Assembly: GCF_019898765.1 (NCBI RefSeq)
Contig: NZ_JAIOKB010000001.1
Location: forward strand, 1,116,001 to 1,180,000
Reading direction: 5' to 3'
Length of the DNA: 64,000 bases
From: Sphingomonas yunnanensis
GTDB taxonomy: Bacteria > Pseudomonadota > Alphaproteobacteria > Sphingomonadales > Sphingomonadaceae
Made by a program: the position numbers and the translations under genes. Positions 22,940 to 32,461 of this stretch are shown in pieces. The notes under the pieces were generated by a model, which was not told the DNA's origin, ran no database searches, and saw nothing but the letters and a program-made list of their open reading frames with translations. The number at the start of each line of letters is the position of its first letter. Within the stretch, counting starts at the first letter, position 1.

Positions 22940-25606
22940 CTACTTCGCCGCCAGTGCCGCCTGCGCCGCGGCCAGCCGCGCGATCGGCACGCGATACGGC
23001 GAGGCAGAGACGTAATCCAATCCGACCTGCTCGCAGAAGGCGATCGACGCCGGGTCGCCGCCGTGCTCGCCGCAGATGCCGAGCTTGATCGCCGGCCGCG
23101 TCGCGCGCCCGCGTTTCACGGCCAGCGCCACCAGCTCGCCGACGCCCTCGACGTCGAGGCTGACGAACGGGTCGCGCGCGTAGATGCCCTGCTCGACATA
23201 GGCGCCGAGGAAGCGCGCCGCGTCGTCGCGGCTCACCCCCAGGGTCGTCTGCGTCAGGTCGTTGGTCCCGAACGAGAAGAACTCGCCGCTCTCGGCGATC
23301 TCGCCGGCCTTGAGCGCGGCGCGCGGCAGCTCGATCATCGTGCCGACCAGATAGTCCAGGCGCCGCCCGCGCTCGGCGAACACCGCCTCGGCGGCGCGCT
23401 CGACCACCGCCTTCATCAGGTCCAGCTCGCGCTTGGTCGCGACCAGCGGGATCATCACCTCGGGGATGGGCGCCTCCCCGCTCCGCTCCGCCACGTCGAG
23501 CGCGGCCTCGAAGATCGCGCGCGCCTGGGTCTCGTAGATCTCCGGATAGGTCACGCCGAGCCGGCAGCCGCGATGCCCGAGCATCGGGTTGAACTCGTGG
23601 AGCTCGGCGGCGCGGCGGCGGAGCACGTCCACGGCCACCCCCGCCGCCTCGGCGACCTCGGCGAACTCCTTCTCCTCGTGCGGCAGGAACTCGTGGAGCG
23701 GCGGGTCGAGCAACCGCACCGTCACCGGCAGCCCCGCCATCACCTCGAAGATCGCGGTGAAGTCGGCGCGCTGCGCGGGCAGCAATTTCTCCAGCGCGGC
23801 GCGCCGGCCGCGCTCGTCGGTCGCCAGGATCATCTGGCGCACCGCGGTGATGCGGTCGCCCTCGAAGAACATATGCTCGGTGCGGCAGAGGCCGACGCCC
23901 TCCGCACCGAAGTCGCGCGCCACGCGGCAGTCCGCGGGCGTCTCGGCGTTGGCGCGCACCCTCAGGCGGCGCGCCGCGTCCGCCCATTCCATCAGCGTAC
24001 CGAAGTCGCCGGCGAGCTCGGGCTGGATCGTCGCCACCGCGCCTGCCATCACCTCGCCGGTGGCGCCGTCGATCGTCAGCACGTCGCCCTCGCGCAGCTC
24101 GCGCCCGCCGACCCGCGCCGTCTTGGCGCGCGCGTCGATCGAGAGCGCGCCAGCGCCCGAGACGCATGGCCGCCCCATGCCGCGCGCCACCACCGCGGCG
24201 TGGCTGGTCATCCCGCCGCGCGCGGTGAGGATGCCCGTGGCCGCGTGCATCCCGTGAATGTCCTCGGGGCTGGTCTCGGTGCGCAGCAGGATCACCGCAC
24301 GCCCGTCCGCCGCCCAGCGCTCGGCGGTGTCGGCGTCGAACACCGCCGCGCCCGAGGCGGCGCCGGGCGAGGCGGGCAGTCCCTTGGTCAGCACGTCGCG
24401 CACCGCGGCGGGATCGAGCGTCGGATGGAGCAACTGGTCGAGCGCGGACGGGTCGACGCGCGCGATCGCCTCCTCGCGCGTGATCAGCCCCTCCTCCGCC
24501 ATGTCGACAGCGGTCTTGAGCGCGGCCTTGGCGGTGCGCTTGCCCGAGCGCGTCTGGAGCATCCACAGCACGCCCTGCTGCACCGTGAACTCGATGTCCT
24601 GCATGTCGCGATAGTGCGTCTCGAGCGTGTCGAACACGCGCGCGAGCTCGGCGTACACCTCGGGCAGCGCCTCCTCCATCGACAGCGGCTTGGCCCCCGC
24701 CCGCTCCCGCGCCGCGCGCGTCAGATATTGCGGCGTGCGGATGCCCGCGACGACGTCCTCGCCCTGCGCGTTGATGAGGAACTCGCCGTAATAAGCGCGC
24801 TCGCCGGTCGAGGGATCGCGGGTGAAGGCGACGCCGGTGGCGCTGGTGTCGCCCATGTTGCCGAACACCATCGCCTGGACATTCACCGCGGTGCCCCAGT
24901 CGCCCGGGATGTGGTTGAGCCGGCGGTACACCTTGGCGCGGTCCGACTGCCACGAGCCGAACACCGCGCCCACCGCGCCCCACAATTGATCGTGGACGTC
25001 CTGCGGGAAGGCCTTGCCCCAGAGCTGCTCGACCAGCTGCTTATACTCGGCGACCAGCCCGCGCAGGTCGTCGGCCGACAGCTCGGTGTCGAGCGTATAG
25101 CCGCGGTCTTCCTTGGCGACCTCGAGCGCTTCCTCGAAGGCGCCGTGGTCGAGTTCGAGCACCACGTCGGCGTACATCTGGATGAAGCGGCGGTAGCTGT
25201 CCCAGGCGAAGCGCGCGTCGCCGCTCGCCGCCGCCAACCCCTCGACCGTGGCGTCGTTGAGCCCGAGGTTGAGGACGGTGTCCATCATTCCCGGCATCGA
25301 CACGCGCGCGCCCGAGCGGACCGACACGAGCAGCGGGTCTCCCGCGTCGCCGAACCTTCTGCCGGTGACACCCTCGATATGCGCGATCCCCGCGGCCACC
25401 TCGGCGCGCAGCGATTCGGGGAAAAGCTCGCCCTCCTCATAGTAACGCGCGCACATCGCGGTGGAGATGGTGAAGCCCGGCGGCACCGGCAGGCCGATCG
25501 AGGCCATCTCGGCGAGGTTGGCGCCCTTGCCGCCGAGCAGTGTCCGGTCACCCGTCTTGCCCTCCGACACCCCGCCGCCGAAGCGATAGACGTACTGCTC
25601 GGTCAT
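22940..25606 (-). CDS. ppdK: Pyruvate, phosphate dikinase
   Basis: The 888-residue product is a full-length PPDK, interconverting pyruvate + ATP + Pi and phosphoenolpyruvate + AMP + PPi. The N-terminal ATP-grasp domain starts LLGGKGANLAEM. The phosphohistidine domain has GGMTSHAAVVARGMGRPCV with the catalytic His. The C-terminal TIM barrel has GHRGCRLG and SFGTNDLTQTTLG with GICGEHGGDP. In a sphingomonad it probably serves gluconeogenesis or anaplerosis. It lies alone, downstream of glyS on the same strand with a gap of about 70 bases. Confidence 0.97.
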   Translation of the reverse strand: MTEQYVYRFGGGVSEGKTGDRTLLGGKGANLAEMASIGLPVPPGFTISTAMCARYYEEGELFPESLRAEVAAGIAHIEGVTGRRFGDAGDPLLVSVRSGARVSMPGMMDTVLNLGLNDATVEGLAAASGDARFAWDSYRRFIQMYADVVLELDHGAFEEALEVAKEDRGYTLDTELSADDLRGLVAEYKQLVEQLWGKAFPQDVHDQLWGAVGAVFGSWQSDRAKVYRRLNHIPGDWGTAVNVQAMVFGNMGDTSATGVAFTRDPSTGERAYYGEFLINAQGEDVVAGIRTPQYLTRAARERAGAKPLSMEEALPEVYAELARVFDTLETHYRDMQDIEFTVQQGVLWMLQTRSGKRTAKAALKTAVDMAEEGLITREEAIARVDPSALDQLLHPTLDPAAVRDVLTKGLPASPGAASGAAVFDADTAERWAADGRAVILLRTETSPEDIHGMHAATGILTARGGMTSHAAVVARGMGRPCVSGAGALSIDARAKTARVGGRELREGDVLTIDGATGEVMAGAVATIQPELAGDFGTLMEWADAARRLRVRANAETPADCRVARDFGAEGVGLCRTEHMFFEGDRITAVRQMILATDERGRRAALEKLLPAQRADFTAIFEVMAGLPVTVRLLDPPLHEFLPHEEKEFAEVAEAAGVAVDVLRRRAAELHEFNPMLGHRGCRLGVTYPEIYETQARAIFEAALDVAERSGEAPIPEVMIPLVATKRELDLMKAVVERAAEAVFAERGRRLDYLVGTMIELPRAALKAGEIAESGEFFSFGTNDLTQTTLGVSRDDAARFLGAYVEQGIYARDPFVSLDVEGVGELVALAVKRGRATRPAIKLGICGEHGGDPASIAFCEQVGLDYVSASPYRVPIARLAAAQAALAAK

Positions 25607-25679
25607 GCTTCCAAGTCCTTGTTTCGGCGAGGGCGGACGCGCGAATGTTGAGTAAGTTGAGTCGCTGGCGCGGTGTGAC

Positions 25680-27830
25680 TCAACCTTCGATCCGGCCGAA
25701 ATCGGCGACCGTGTGGACCGCGGCGCGGACGCGCGCGAGCAGCGCCAGCCGCGCCGCGCGCTTCGCCGGATCGGGATCGTTGACGGTCACAGTGTCAAAG
25801 AACGCGTCGATCGGGGCGCGGAGAGTCGCGAGCGCGGCCATCGCCCCCTCGAAGTCCTCGCGCGCGACCGCCTCGGCGGCGGCGGGCTCGGCGGAGTCGA
25901 GCGCGGCGATCAGCGCGGCTTCGTCCTTTTCCGGCGTGTAGGACAGGGGCAAGTGCTGTGGTGCGGGCACGTGCTCGTGCGCGGGCCTGTGCTCCCGCGC
26001 ACGCAGGAGGCCAGAGCCACCGTGCGCCTCGCCATCCTGGGCTCCTGCGTGCGCAGGAGCACGGTCGATGACGCCCTCCTTCTTGAGGATGTTGGCGGCG
26101 CGTTTGTATCCGGCGAGCAGATTGGCGCCGTCCTCGGTGCCGACGAACGACTGGAGCGCGCGCACCCGCGCGAGCAGCCGGACGAGATCGTCCTCGCCGA
26201 CGCCCCTTTGTCGTTCGGCCGCGAACACCGCGTCGATCAGGTCGTGGCGCACGCCGGCCTCGCGCTGCTGGACCTTGAGGCGGTCGGCGAAGAAGTCGAG
26301 CACGTCACGCGACACGACCTCGCCGAGCGGGAAGCGCAGGCCGTTGTCGAGGATGAGCGCGATCACGCCGAGAGCCGAACGACGCAGCGCGAACGGGTCC
26401 TTTGAGCCGCTCGGGCGCAGGTCGGCGGCGAAGAACTGCGTGATGCTATCCAGCTTGTCGGCGAGGCTCACCGCCACCGTGACCGGCGCGGTCGGCACCT
26501 CGTCGCCCTGCCCGACCGGCTTGTAATGGTCGCGCACCGCCTCGGCGACCGCGACGGGCTCGCCCTGCGCCGCGGCGTAATAGCCGCCTATCAGCCCCTG
26601 GAGCTCGGGGAACTCGCCGACCATGCCGGTAACGAGGTCGGCCTTGGCGAGCCGTGCCGCACGCTCCGCCATGTCGGCGAGCGACGCTAGATCCTCCCCG
26701 CGAGCGGGGAGGATCACACCCTCTTCCACCAGCCAATGTGCCAGCCTAGCGACGCGCTCCACCTTGTCGGCCACCGTGCCGAGCTTCTCGTGGAACACGA
26801 TCTTGCCGAGCCTCTCCGCCTGCTGCTCGAGCGGCACCTTGAGGTCGGTCTCGTAGAAGAAGCGCGCGTCGCTCAGCCGGGCCGCCAGCACCTTGCGGTT
26901 GCCGTCGACGATCCGCGCGCCGCCATCGCTCGCGGCGATGTTGGCGGTGCACACGAACGCGTTCGCCAGTCGCCCGTCAGCGTCGCGACACACGAAATAC
27001 TTCTGGTTCACGCGCGCGGTGAGCTGGATCACCTCGGGCGGCACGTCGAGGAAGGCGGGGTCGAAGCGGCCGAGCAGCGGCACCGGCCACTCGGTCAGCC
27101 CGGCATTCTCGGCCACCAGCCCCTCGTCCTCCACCAGCACCAGCCCCGCCTCGGCAGCCAGCGCGGCGGCGCGGCCGCGGATCAGCGCGGCGCGCTCGTC
27201 CTGGTCGACGACGACGTGGCAGGCGCGCAGCTTCTCCACGTAATCCGCCGCCGAGCCGATCGTGATCGCGCCGGGATGGTGGAAGCGGTGGCCGAGCGTC
27301 GCCGCGCCGCTCTCGACGCCCGCGACCGCCACCGGCACGACCTGCTCGCCGAACAAAGCGAGGATGCCGTGGAGCGGTCGGACCCAGCGCAGGCTCTCGG
27401 TCGAGCGCGACTCCGCACCCCAGCGCATCGACTTGGGCCACGGGAAGGCGCGGATCACCGCGGCCACCGCCTCGGCCAGCACCTCGGGAGTGGCGCGGCC
27501 GGCCCTCTCGCTGACCGCATAGAGCACGCCGTCGCGCTCGGTCAGCTGTTCCCGGGTGAGTCCGGTCTTGCGCAGGAAGCCCTCGAGCGCCTGCGGCGGG
27601 GCGGACGCGCGCGGGCCCTTGATCTCCTCCGAGACGGCGGCGGTCGCCTCGGGCAGACCGCGCGCGATCAGCGCGAGCCGGCGCGGCGTGGCGTAGGTGA
27701 CGGTCTCCGTCGCGGCGAGCCCGGCCCGCGCCAGCTCGGCGGCGAACAGGCGGGCGAGATCCTCGCGCGCCCTGGCCTGCATGCGGGCGGGGATCTCCTC
27801 CGAGCGGAGTTCGAGCAGGAAATCGGTCAT
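25680..27830 (-). CDS. glyS: Glycyl-tRNA synthetase beta subunit with in-frame palindrome insertions
   Basis: The 716-residue product is the beta chain of the alpha2beta2 glycyl-tRNA synthetase, starting [18 protein letters not shown], with [15 protein letters not shown] and [17 protein letters not shown] in the core. Two stretches do not fit the family. Residues about 372-381 (ILPARGEDL) are encoded by a perfect 26-base palindrome at 26690-26715. Residues about 590-614, within a longer foreign-looking stretch after [10 protein letters not shown], are encoded by a family A repeat at 25989-26062. Both keep the frame. The second lies where the anticodon-binding C-domain begins. The gene follows a DUF559 gene by seven bases, which separates it from glyQ. 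Confidence 0.95.
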   Translation of the reverse strand: MTDFLLELRSEEIPARMQARAREDLARLFAAELARAGLAATETVTYATPRRLALIARGLPEATAAVSEEIKGPRASAPPQALEGFLRKTGLTREQLTERDGVLYAVSERAGRATPEVLAEAVAAVIRAFPWPKSMRWGAESRSTESLRWVRPLHGILALFGEQVVPVAVAGVESGAATLGHRFHHPGAITIGSAADYVEKLRACHVVVDQDERAALIRGRAAALAAEAGLVLVEDEGLVAENAGLTEWPVPLLGRFDPAFLDVPPEVIQLTARVNQKYFVCRDADGRLANAFVCTANIAASDGGARIVDGNRKVLAARLSDARFFYETDLKVPLEQQAERLGKIVFHEKLGTVADKVERVARLAHWLVEEGVILPARGEDLASLADMAERAARLAKADLVTGMVGEFPELQGLIGGYYAAAQGEPVAVAEAVRDHYKPVGQGDEVPTAPVTVAVSLADKLDSITQFFAADLRPSGSKDPFALRRSALGVIALILDNGLRFPLGEVVSRDVLDFFADRLKVQQREAGVRHDLIDAVFAAERQRGVGEDDLVRLLARVRALQSFVGTEDGANLLAGYKRAANILKKEGVIDRAPAHAGAQDGEAHGGSGLLRAREHRPAHEHVPAPQHLPLSYTPEKDEAALIAALDSAEPAAAEAVAREDFEGAMAALATLRAPIDAFFDTVTVNDPDPAKRAARLALLARVRAAVHTVADFGRIEG
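25989..26062. repeat. Family A palindrome inside glyS
   Basis: Arms of about 28-30 bases (GTGCTCCCGCGCACGCAGG and the inverted CCTGCGTGCGCAGGAGCAC) enclose a short centre, with a few mismatches. The same arms occur between genes at 60398 and, more diverged, at 8665. Here the element is translated as part of GlyS without a stop or frameshift. Similar sequence may extend on to about 25955. Confidence 0.8.
26690..26715. repeat. Family B palindrome core inside glyS
   Basis: Perfect 11-base arms GATCCTCCCCG / CGGGGAGGATC flank a CGAG loop. The same core begins the larger family B elements at 27841, 28239 and 28330 and recurs at 49333. It is translated within GlyS as ILPARGEDL. Confidence 0.8.
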
Positions 27831-27837
27831 AAGGCTC

Positions 27838-28437
27838 TCAATCCTCCCCGGCACGGGGAGGGGGACCGCCCGGCGCAGCCGGACGGTGGAGGGGGGTGGC
27901 CGCGAACGCAGCGATCGCGTCGGCCGCGGCGTCGGCGTCGCGGAGGATCTCGGCCGCGGGGACGTGGAGGACGCGATAGCCGTGGCCTCGGAGGAAAGCG
28001 TCGCGGCTGACATCGCGCTCGGGCCGCTCGCCGCGGCCATGGGCCTTACCGTCCACTTCCTCGACCGTATGGGTAGCGGCGCAGTAGAAATCGGCGACGT
28101 ACGGCCCGACCGGGTGCTGGCGACGGAACTTCACGCCCGCCGCGGCACCTCTGACGCGCTGCCCCAGCAGCACCTCGGGCAGCGACATCTCGCGGCGGAG
28201 GCGACGGGCGGTGGCCGACTCGGGGCGGAGCGCTCGCGGCGATCCCCCTCCACCACGACGCCGCGCGCGACGGTCCCCCTCCCCGCGAGCGGGCAGGATC
28301 TTGTCGGTCGCTCTCGCGGTGACACACCGATCCTCCCCGGCGCGGGGAGGGGGACCGCCCGGCGCAGCCGGGTGGATGGGGCTCTCCGCGGAAGCGACGT
28401 CCGCCGGATCCCCCCTGCCGTCCCCCAGGGCGCTCAC
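27838..28437 (-). CDS. DUF559 (Vsr-like) endonuclease-domain protein between glyQ and glyS
   Basis: The conserved part (about 110 residues) has [31 protein letters not shown] and EEVDGKAH, then [18 protein letters not shown]. This is the DUF559 restriction-endonuclease-like fold related to Vsr mismatch endonuclease, with Asp/Glu/Asp metal sites. Family similarity begins before the ATG at 28188 ([12 protein letters not shown]). No ATG or TTG lies upstream in frame until a GTG at 28437 that overlaps the glyQ stop (GTGA). The first ~80 residues from that GTG and the last 15 are encoded by family B repeats. glyS starts 7 bases later. Cellular role is unknown; the repeat context suggests an inserted cassette. 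Confidence 0.75.
   Translation of the reverse strand: MSALGDGRGDPADVASAESPIHPAAPGGPPPRAGEDRCVTARATDKILPARGEGDRRARRRGGGGSPRALRPESATARRLRREMSLPEVLLGQRVRGAAAGVKFRRQHPVGPYVADFYCAATHTVEEVDGKAHGRGERPERDVSRDAFLRGHGYRVLHVPAAEILRDADAAADAIAAFAATPLHRPAAPGGPPPRAGED
27841..27899 (-). repeat. Family B repeat, copy 1 (end of DUF559 ORF)
   Basis: This copy begins ATCCTCCCCGGCACGGGGAG, then a second small hairpin CCGCCCGGCGCAGCCGG, and ends GGTGGAGGGG. It encodes the last residues of the DUF559 ORF. The first ~42 bases match copy 2 at 28330 with one difference, in the same orientation. Confidence 0.8.
28239..28298 (+). repeat. Family B repeat, copy 3 (inverted, within DUF559 ORF)
   Basis: Read on the minus strand this 60-base stretch starts GATCCTGCCCGCTCGCGGGG and ends GGTGGAGGGGGATC, the same layout as copies 1 and 2 in the opposite orientation. 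It lies just upstream of the conserved part of the DUF559 domain. Confidence 0.7.
28330..28378 (-). repeat. Family B repeat, copy 2 (start of DUF559 ORF)
   Basis: ATCCTCCCCGGCGCGGGGAG is followed by the same GGGGACCGCCCGGCGCAGCCGG as copy 1. Copies 1 and 2 are direct repeats 489 bases apart that enclose the DUF559 core. Confidence 0.8.
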
Positions 28438-29315
28438 GCCGCCCACCCGTTCTTCTCCATCCACGCCCCGCATGCGCCCTTCGCGAGGTCGCGCACGCGG
28501 CCGATATAGGCCTGGCGCTCCGCCACCGAGATCACGCCGCGCGCCTGGAGCAGGTTGAACGTGTGGCTCGCCTTGATCGCCTGCTCGTACGCCGGGATCG
28601 GCAGCCCAGCGGCGAGGCTGTTCTCGCACTCGGCCGCGGCCTTGCGGAAGGCGTCGAACAGCGCCTCGGTGTCCGCCACCTCGAAGTTCCACGCGCTCAT
28701 CTGGCGCTCGTTCTCGAGGAAGACGTCGCCGTAGCTCACCCCCGCGTCGTTGAAGCGCAGGTCGTAGACGTTGTCGACGTCCTGAATGTACATCGCCAGC
28801 CGCTCCAGCCCGTAGGTCAGCTCGCCCGCCACCGGCTTCATGTCGAAGCCGCCCATCTGCTGGAAATAGGTGAACTGGGTCACCTCCATCCCGTCGCACC
28901 AGACCTCCCAGCCGAGCCCCCAGGCGCCGAGCGTCGGGCTCTCCCAATCGTCCTCGACGAAGCGGATGTCATGGACGCCCATGTCGACCCCGATCGCGGC
29001 GAGGCTGCCGAGATACAGCTCCTGCAGGTCGCTCGGGCTCGGCTTCAGGATCACCTGATATTGGTAGTAATGCTGGAGCCGATTGGGGTTCTCGCCGTAG
29101 CGGCCGTCGGTGGGGCGGCGGCACGGCTGGACGAAGGCGGCGTTCCACGTGTCCGGCCCGAGCGCGCGCAGCGTGGTGGCGGGGTGAAAGGTGCCCGCGC
29201 CCATCTCCATGTCATAGGGCTGGAGGATCACGCAGCCGCGCTCCGACCAATAATGGTGGAGCCGCAGGATCATCGCCTGGAAGCTGAGCGGGCGGTTGGC
29301 GCTGGTGTCGGTCAC
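28434..29315 (-). CDS. glyQ: Glycyl-tRNA synthetase alpha subunit
   Basis: The 293-residue product is the catalytic alpha chain of bacterial glycyl-tRNA synthetase. It has [19 protein letters not shown], a [15 protein letters not shown] block and [19 protein letters not shown], which are near-invariant. The GTG at 29315 gives the usual N-terminus ending at [14 protein letters not shown]; the open frame extends further upstream without family similarity. Partner glyS is separated by the DUF559 gene, so the normal glyQ-glyS pair has been interrupted. Confidence 0.96.
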   Translation of the reverse strand: MTDTSANRPLSFQAMILRLHHYWSERGCVILQPYDMEMGAGTFHPATTLRALGPDTWNAAFVQPCRRPTDGRYGENPNRLQHYYQYQVILKPSPSDLQELYLGSLAAIGVDMGVHDIRFVEDDWESPTLGAWGLGWEVWCDGMEVTQFTYFQQMGGFDMKPVAGELTYGLERLAMYIQDVDNVYDLRFNDAGVSYGDVFLENERQMSAWNFEVADTEALFDAFRKAAAECENSLAAGLPIPAYEQAIKASHTFNLLQARGVISVAERQAYIGRVRDLAKGACGAWMEKNGWAA

Positions 29316-29546
29316 CCCCGGCGCTGTGGCGGAAGCCCGGCGGGGAATCAAGCGAGTGGCGCGAGGCGGCGGTGACACACTCTCCCACTCGATGCGGCCA
29401 AGTCTATGATAATGGTAGCGCAACATGCTGCTTGCCCGCGCAAGCGCTGGAGCGGCGCCGCGCGCGACGAGCAAGTCCAGTCGGCCGCGGTTCAGCCCGC
29501 CGTTGCTACCGCTCCCATCGCCAGATCAACGAAAGGAGCGATCCTC

Positions 29547-29909
29547 TTGCCCTATACCTTTCTTCTCACGGCGCTTCTGCTCGACGCGACGTCCGCACCG
29601 TCGCCCTCCACCTCGCCCGTGGCCGCCGAGCGCGCGCTGCGTACCCGCCCGGCGTGTCGCCCGCTCGGGCTTGCCCCCGGGGTCGTGCCGGCGACCTCGG
29701 TGCTGGCGACGCGTGGCAACATGCTCCAGGCCGACATCGCCACCGCGCGAAAGGCGCGCACGCTGACGCCGCCGCAGGCCGACGCGCTGTGGCAGCAGGC
29801 CGACCAGGTGCGGCAGCGCGTCGCGGGCAAGGTGCGCCTCCCGGTCGCCACCCGCGCCGAGGCGAACCGCACGCTCGAGTCGATCGCGGCGCAGCTCTGC
29901 CACCGCTGA
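29547..29909 (+). CDS. Small exported hypothetical protein (TTG start)
   Basis: A TTG at 29547 is preceded by GAAAGGAG eight bases away, the best ribosome site in the region, and opens a signal peptide (PYTFLLTALLLDATSA). The 120-residue product then has a polar helical part with two cysteines (RPACRPLG and AAQLCHR at the end) that could form a disulfide. The family is not recognised. The longer frame upstream lacks support. It precedes the TraB/GumN gene by about 75 bases. Confidence 0.55.
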   Translation: MPYTFLLTALLLDATSAPSPSTSPVAAERALRTRPACRPLGLAPGVVPATSVLATRGNMLQADIATARKARTLTPPQADALWQQADQVRQRVAGKVRLPVATRAEANRTLESIAAQLCHR

Positions 29910-29985
29910 TGCCGCGCGCGCCGCGCTTGCCCGGCGCGGCGCGCGCGCCGATAGCGCACCCTTTCCTTCGCCGGGACGCCGCCGC

Positions 29986-30888
29986 ATGAACGCTGCCATG
30001 AAGACCGCTCTCTCCGCGCTCGCGCTGCTGCTCGCGCTCCCCGCCTGCGCGCAGCAGGCACCCGCCCCCGCGACGCCGGCCGACGCCGATCCCGCTTTGT
30101 GGGTGGTGAAGGACAAGGACACGACGATCTACCTGTTCGGCACGATCCACGTGCTCAAGCCCGGCCTGTCCTGGTTCGACGAGGGCGTGAAGTCGGCGTT
30201 CGACCGCTCGCAGACCCTGGTGCTCGAGATGGTCGAGCCCGATTCGCAGACCGCGCAGAAAATCGTCGCGGCCAAGGCCTTCGCCCCGACGGGCAGCACG
30301 CTGACGACTCAGCTGCCGCCCAATTATCGCCCCGCCTTCGCCAAGGCGATGGGCGAGGGCGGCGTCACCGCCCAGGCCTATGACAGGATGCGGCCGTGGT
30401 TCGCCGCGGTGACGCTGTCGCTGCTGCCGGTGCAGAAGCTCGGCTACCAGGCCGCCAACGGCCCCGAGAAGGTGCTGACCGAGGCGGCGCGCGCGGCGGG
30501 CAAGCAGGTCGTCGGGCTGGAGACGTTCGAGGGCCAGCTCGGCATCTTCGACACGCTGTCGCAGCCCGCGCAGCTCCAGCTGCTCGAGAGCACGCTCGAC
30601 GAGCTGCCCACCGCCGAGCGCACCTTCGACCGGCTCGTCACCGCCTGGTCAAAGGGCGATCCCGACGGCGTGGCGAGCGAGATGAACGACTCGCTCAAGG
30701 ACTCGCCCGAGGTCGCCAAGGCGCTGCTGGTGGATCGCAACAGGCGCTGGGCGGCGTGGATCGCCGAGCGGATGAAGCGGCCGGGCACCGTCTTCGTCGC
30801 GGTCGGCGCGGGGCATCTCGCCGGCGCGCAGAGCGTCCAGGCGCAGCTCGGCGCGTACCGGCTGAGGGCGGTGCGGGTGAACTACTGA
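29986..30888 (+). CDS. TraB/GumN family protein
   Basis: The 300-residue product has a signal peptide ending near LPACAQQ. The TraB/GumN fold follows: WVVKDKDTTIYLFGTIHVLKPG with the conserved G-T-x-H, and a C-terminal FVAVGAGHLAGAQSVQAQL with the second conserved G-x-x-H. The family is related to Tiki-type metalloproteases and presumably works in the periplasm; the substrate is unknown. A second ATG at 29998 gives a more compact signal peptide and may be the true start. Confidence 0.88.
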   Translation: MNAAMKTALSALALLLALPACAQQAPAPATPADADPALWVVKDKDTTIYLFGTIHVLKPGLSWFDEGVKSAFDRSQTLVLEMVEPDSQTAQKIVAAKAFAPTGSTLTTQLPPNYRPAFAKAMGEGGVTAQAYDRMRPWFAAVTLSLLPVQKLGYQAANGPEKVLTEAARAAGKQVVGLETFEGQLGIFDTLSQPAQLQLLESTLDELPTAERTFDRLVTAWSKGDPDGVASEMNDSLKDSPEVAKALLVDRNRRWAAWIAERMKRPGTVFVAVGAGHLAGAQSVQAQLGAYRLRAVRVNY

Positions 30889-30992
30889 TTGCGTTTCGGG
30901 CGCGTCGCGGCTAAGCGCGCGCACTTCCGCCATGGTCATCCCTGGAGGCGTGGCGGGAGCATATCAGTCATCTTACGTTTCGGAGCACCAAC

Positions 30993-31616
30993 ATGAGCGA
31001 TACCATCACGCTCGCGGCCGAGACGCGTGACCGGGTTGGCAAGGGAGCCTCCCGCTCGCTGCGTCGCGAAGGCCGTGTCCCCGCCGTGATCTACGGCCAG
31101 AACAAGGAGCCGTCGGCGATCCACCTCGAGGAGAAGGCGCTGGTCAAGGCATTGATGACCGGCCACTTCATGAACTCGGTGATCATGGTCGACGGGCAGC
31201 GCACGCTGGCCAAGGACGTCGCCTTCCACCCGGTGACCGACCGCCCGACCCACGTCGACTTCTTCCGCATCGCCGCCGACGCGACCGTCACCGTCGCGGT
31301 GCCGGTGGTGTTCGCCGACGAGGAAGAGTCGCCCGGCCTCAAGAAGGGCGGCGTGCTCAACGTCGTGCGCCACGAGCTCGAGCTGGTGGTCGACGCCAGC
31401 AACATTCCGACCGAGATCACCGTGTCGGTCGCGGGCAAGGACGTGGGCGACACGATCCACATCAGCGAGGTGACGCTGCCGCAGGGCGCGACCCCCGCGA
31501 TCGAGGACCGCGACTTCACCGTGGCGACGCTGGTCGCGCCGTCGGCGCTGCGATCGGAAGGCGCGGCCGACGAGGCCGAGGACGCCGCCGCGGCCGAGGG
31601 TGCGAGCGAGGCCTGA
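30993..31616 (+). CDS. rplY: 50S ribosomal protein L25 (CTC form)
   Basis: The 207-residue product is the two-domain L25/Ctc protein that binds 5S rRNA. Its N-domain has [21 protein letters not shown] and the C-domain [14 protein letters not shown]. The C-terminal tail is acidic and Ala-rich, as often in alphaproteobacteria. GGAG lies upstream of the ATG. It precedes pth, a common arrangement in alphaproteobacteria. Confidence 0.96.
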   Translation: MSDTITLAAETRDRVGKGASRSLRREGRVPAVIYGQNKEPSAIHLEEKALVKALMTGHFMNSVIMVDGQRTLAKDVAFHPVTDRPTHVDFFRIAADATVTVAVPVVFADEEESPGLKKGGVLNVVRHELELVVDASNIPTEITVSVAGKDVGDTIHISEVTLPQGATPAIEDRDFTVATLVAPSALRSEGAADEAEDAAAAEGASEA

Positions 31617-31704
31617 GCGCCGCGCTCCGCGTGAGCCATATCGGGGGCAGGGTGGCGGCGACGCTCCCCTGCCCCTTCGCTTTCGTGGGGCGCTTGCGGC
31701 GAGA

Positions 31705-31769
31705 TGGATCCCGGGCTCAAGCCTGTCCTGAGCGCCGTCGCAGGCGGCGTCGACGGGGCCAGGATGACC
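31705..31769. repeat. REP-like palindromic element between rplY and pth
   Basis: GGATCCCGGGCTCAAGCC and the following inverted GACGGGGCCAGGATGACC make a loose palindrome of the GGATCC...GGATGAC kind, with an inner GCCGTCGCAGGCGGCG hairpin. It lies in the 199-base gap between rplY and pth. Confidence 0.5.
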
Positions 31770-31815
31770 GACAAGCGGACGTGCCGCTCGTGCACCCCAT
31801 CAGGAGACCACCATC

Positions 31816-32385
31816 GTGCAACTCTGGGTCGGCCTGGGTAACCCTGGCGCGCAATATGCGATGCACCGGCACAATGTCGGCTTCATGGCGGTCGACTCGA
31901 TCGCCGAGGTGCACGGCTTCGCGTCGCCCGCCAAGAAGTTCCAGGGCTGGCTCCAGGAGGGGCGCGTCGACGGCGTGAAGGTGCTGCTGCTCAAGCCGGC
32001 GACCTTCATGAACGATAGCGGCCGCTCGGTCGGCGAGGCGCTGCGCTTCTACAAGCTCGGCGCCGAGGCACTCACCGTGTTCCACGACGAGCTCGACCTC
32101 GCGCCGATGAAGGTCAAGGTGAAGCAGGGCGGCGGCACGGCCGGGCACAACGGGCTCCGCTCGATCGACCAGCATCTCGGGCCGGACTTCCGGCGCGTGC
32201 GGATCGGCATCGGCCATCCCGGCCACAAGGATCGCGTCACCGGCCACGTCCTCGGCAATTATGCCAAGAGCGAGATCGACCCGCTCAGCGACCTGCTCGG
32301 CGCGGTCGCGGCCGAGGCGGGCTGGCTCGCCAAGGGTGACGACGTACGCTTCATGAACGACGTGGCGCTGCGGCTCGGAGCGTGA
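31816..32385 (+). CDS. pth: Peptidyl-tRNA hydrolase
   Basis: The 189-residue product recycles peptidyl-tRNA. Conserved elements are LWVGLGNPG at the start, HRHNVGFMAVD with the catalytic His, LLKPATFMNDSGRSV, the FHDELDLAP block with the catalytic Asp, and GGTAGHNGLRSI. The start is GTG with AGGAG upstream. It follows rplY on the same strand after a repeat element. Confidence 0.96.
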   Translation: MQLWVGLGNPGAQYAMHRHNVGFMAVDSIAEVHGFASPAKKFQGWLQEGRVDGVKVLLLKPATFMNDSGRSVGEALRFYKLGAEALTVFHDELDLAPMKVKVKQGGGTAGHNGLRSIDQHLGPDFRRVRIGIGHPGHKDRVTGHVLGNYAKSEIDPLSDLLGAVAAEAGWLAKGDDVRFMNDVALRLGA

Positions 32386-32389
32386 GCAG

Positions 32390-32418
32390 ATCCCCCTCCC
32401 TGTGCCGGGAAGGATTTT
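32390..32418 (+). terminator. Hairpin with T-run after pth (partial family B repeat)
   Basis: ATCCCCCTCCC pairs with GGGAAGGAT around a TGTGCC loop and is followed by TTTT, five bases past the pth stop. The arms match the family B repeat core, so a repeat copy may have become the pth terminator. Confidence 0.5.
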
Positions 32419-32461
32419 GCACCGACCCAGGCTAAACCCTGCGCGACAACAAGGACCCATT

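Noticed and set aside
22823..25651. A 942-codon open frame on the plus strand opposite ppdK
   Set aside because: It is an antisense shadow caused by the high GC content; its product is Arg/His/Ala-rich with no family motif, while the minus strand encodes full PPDK.
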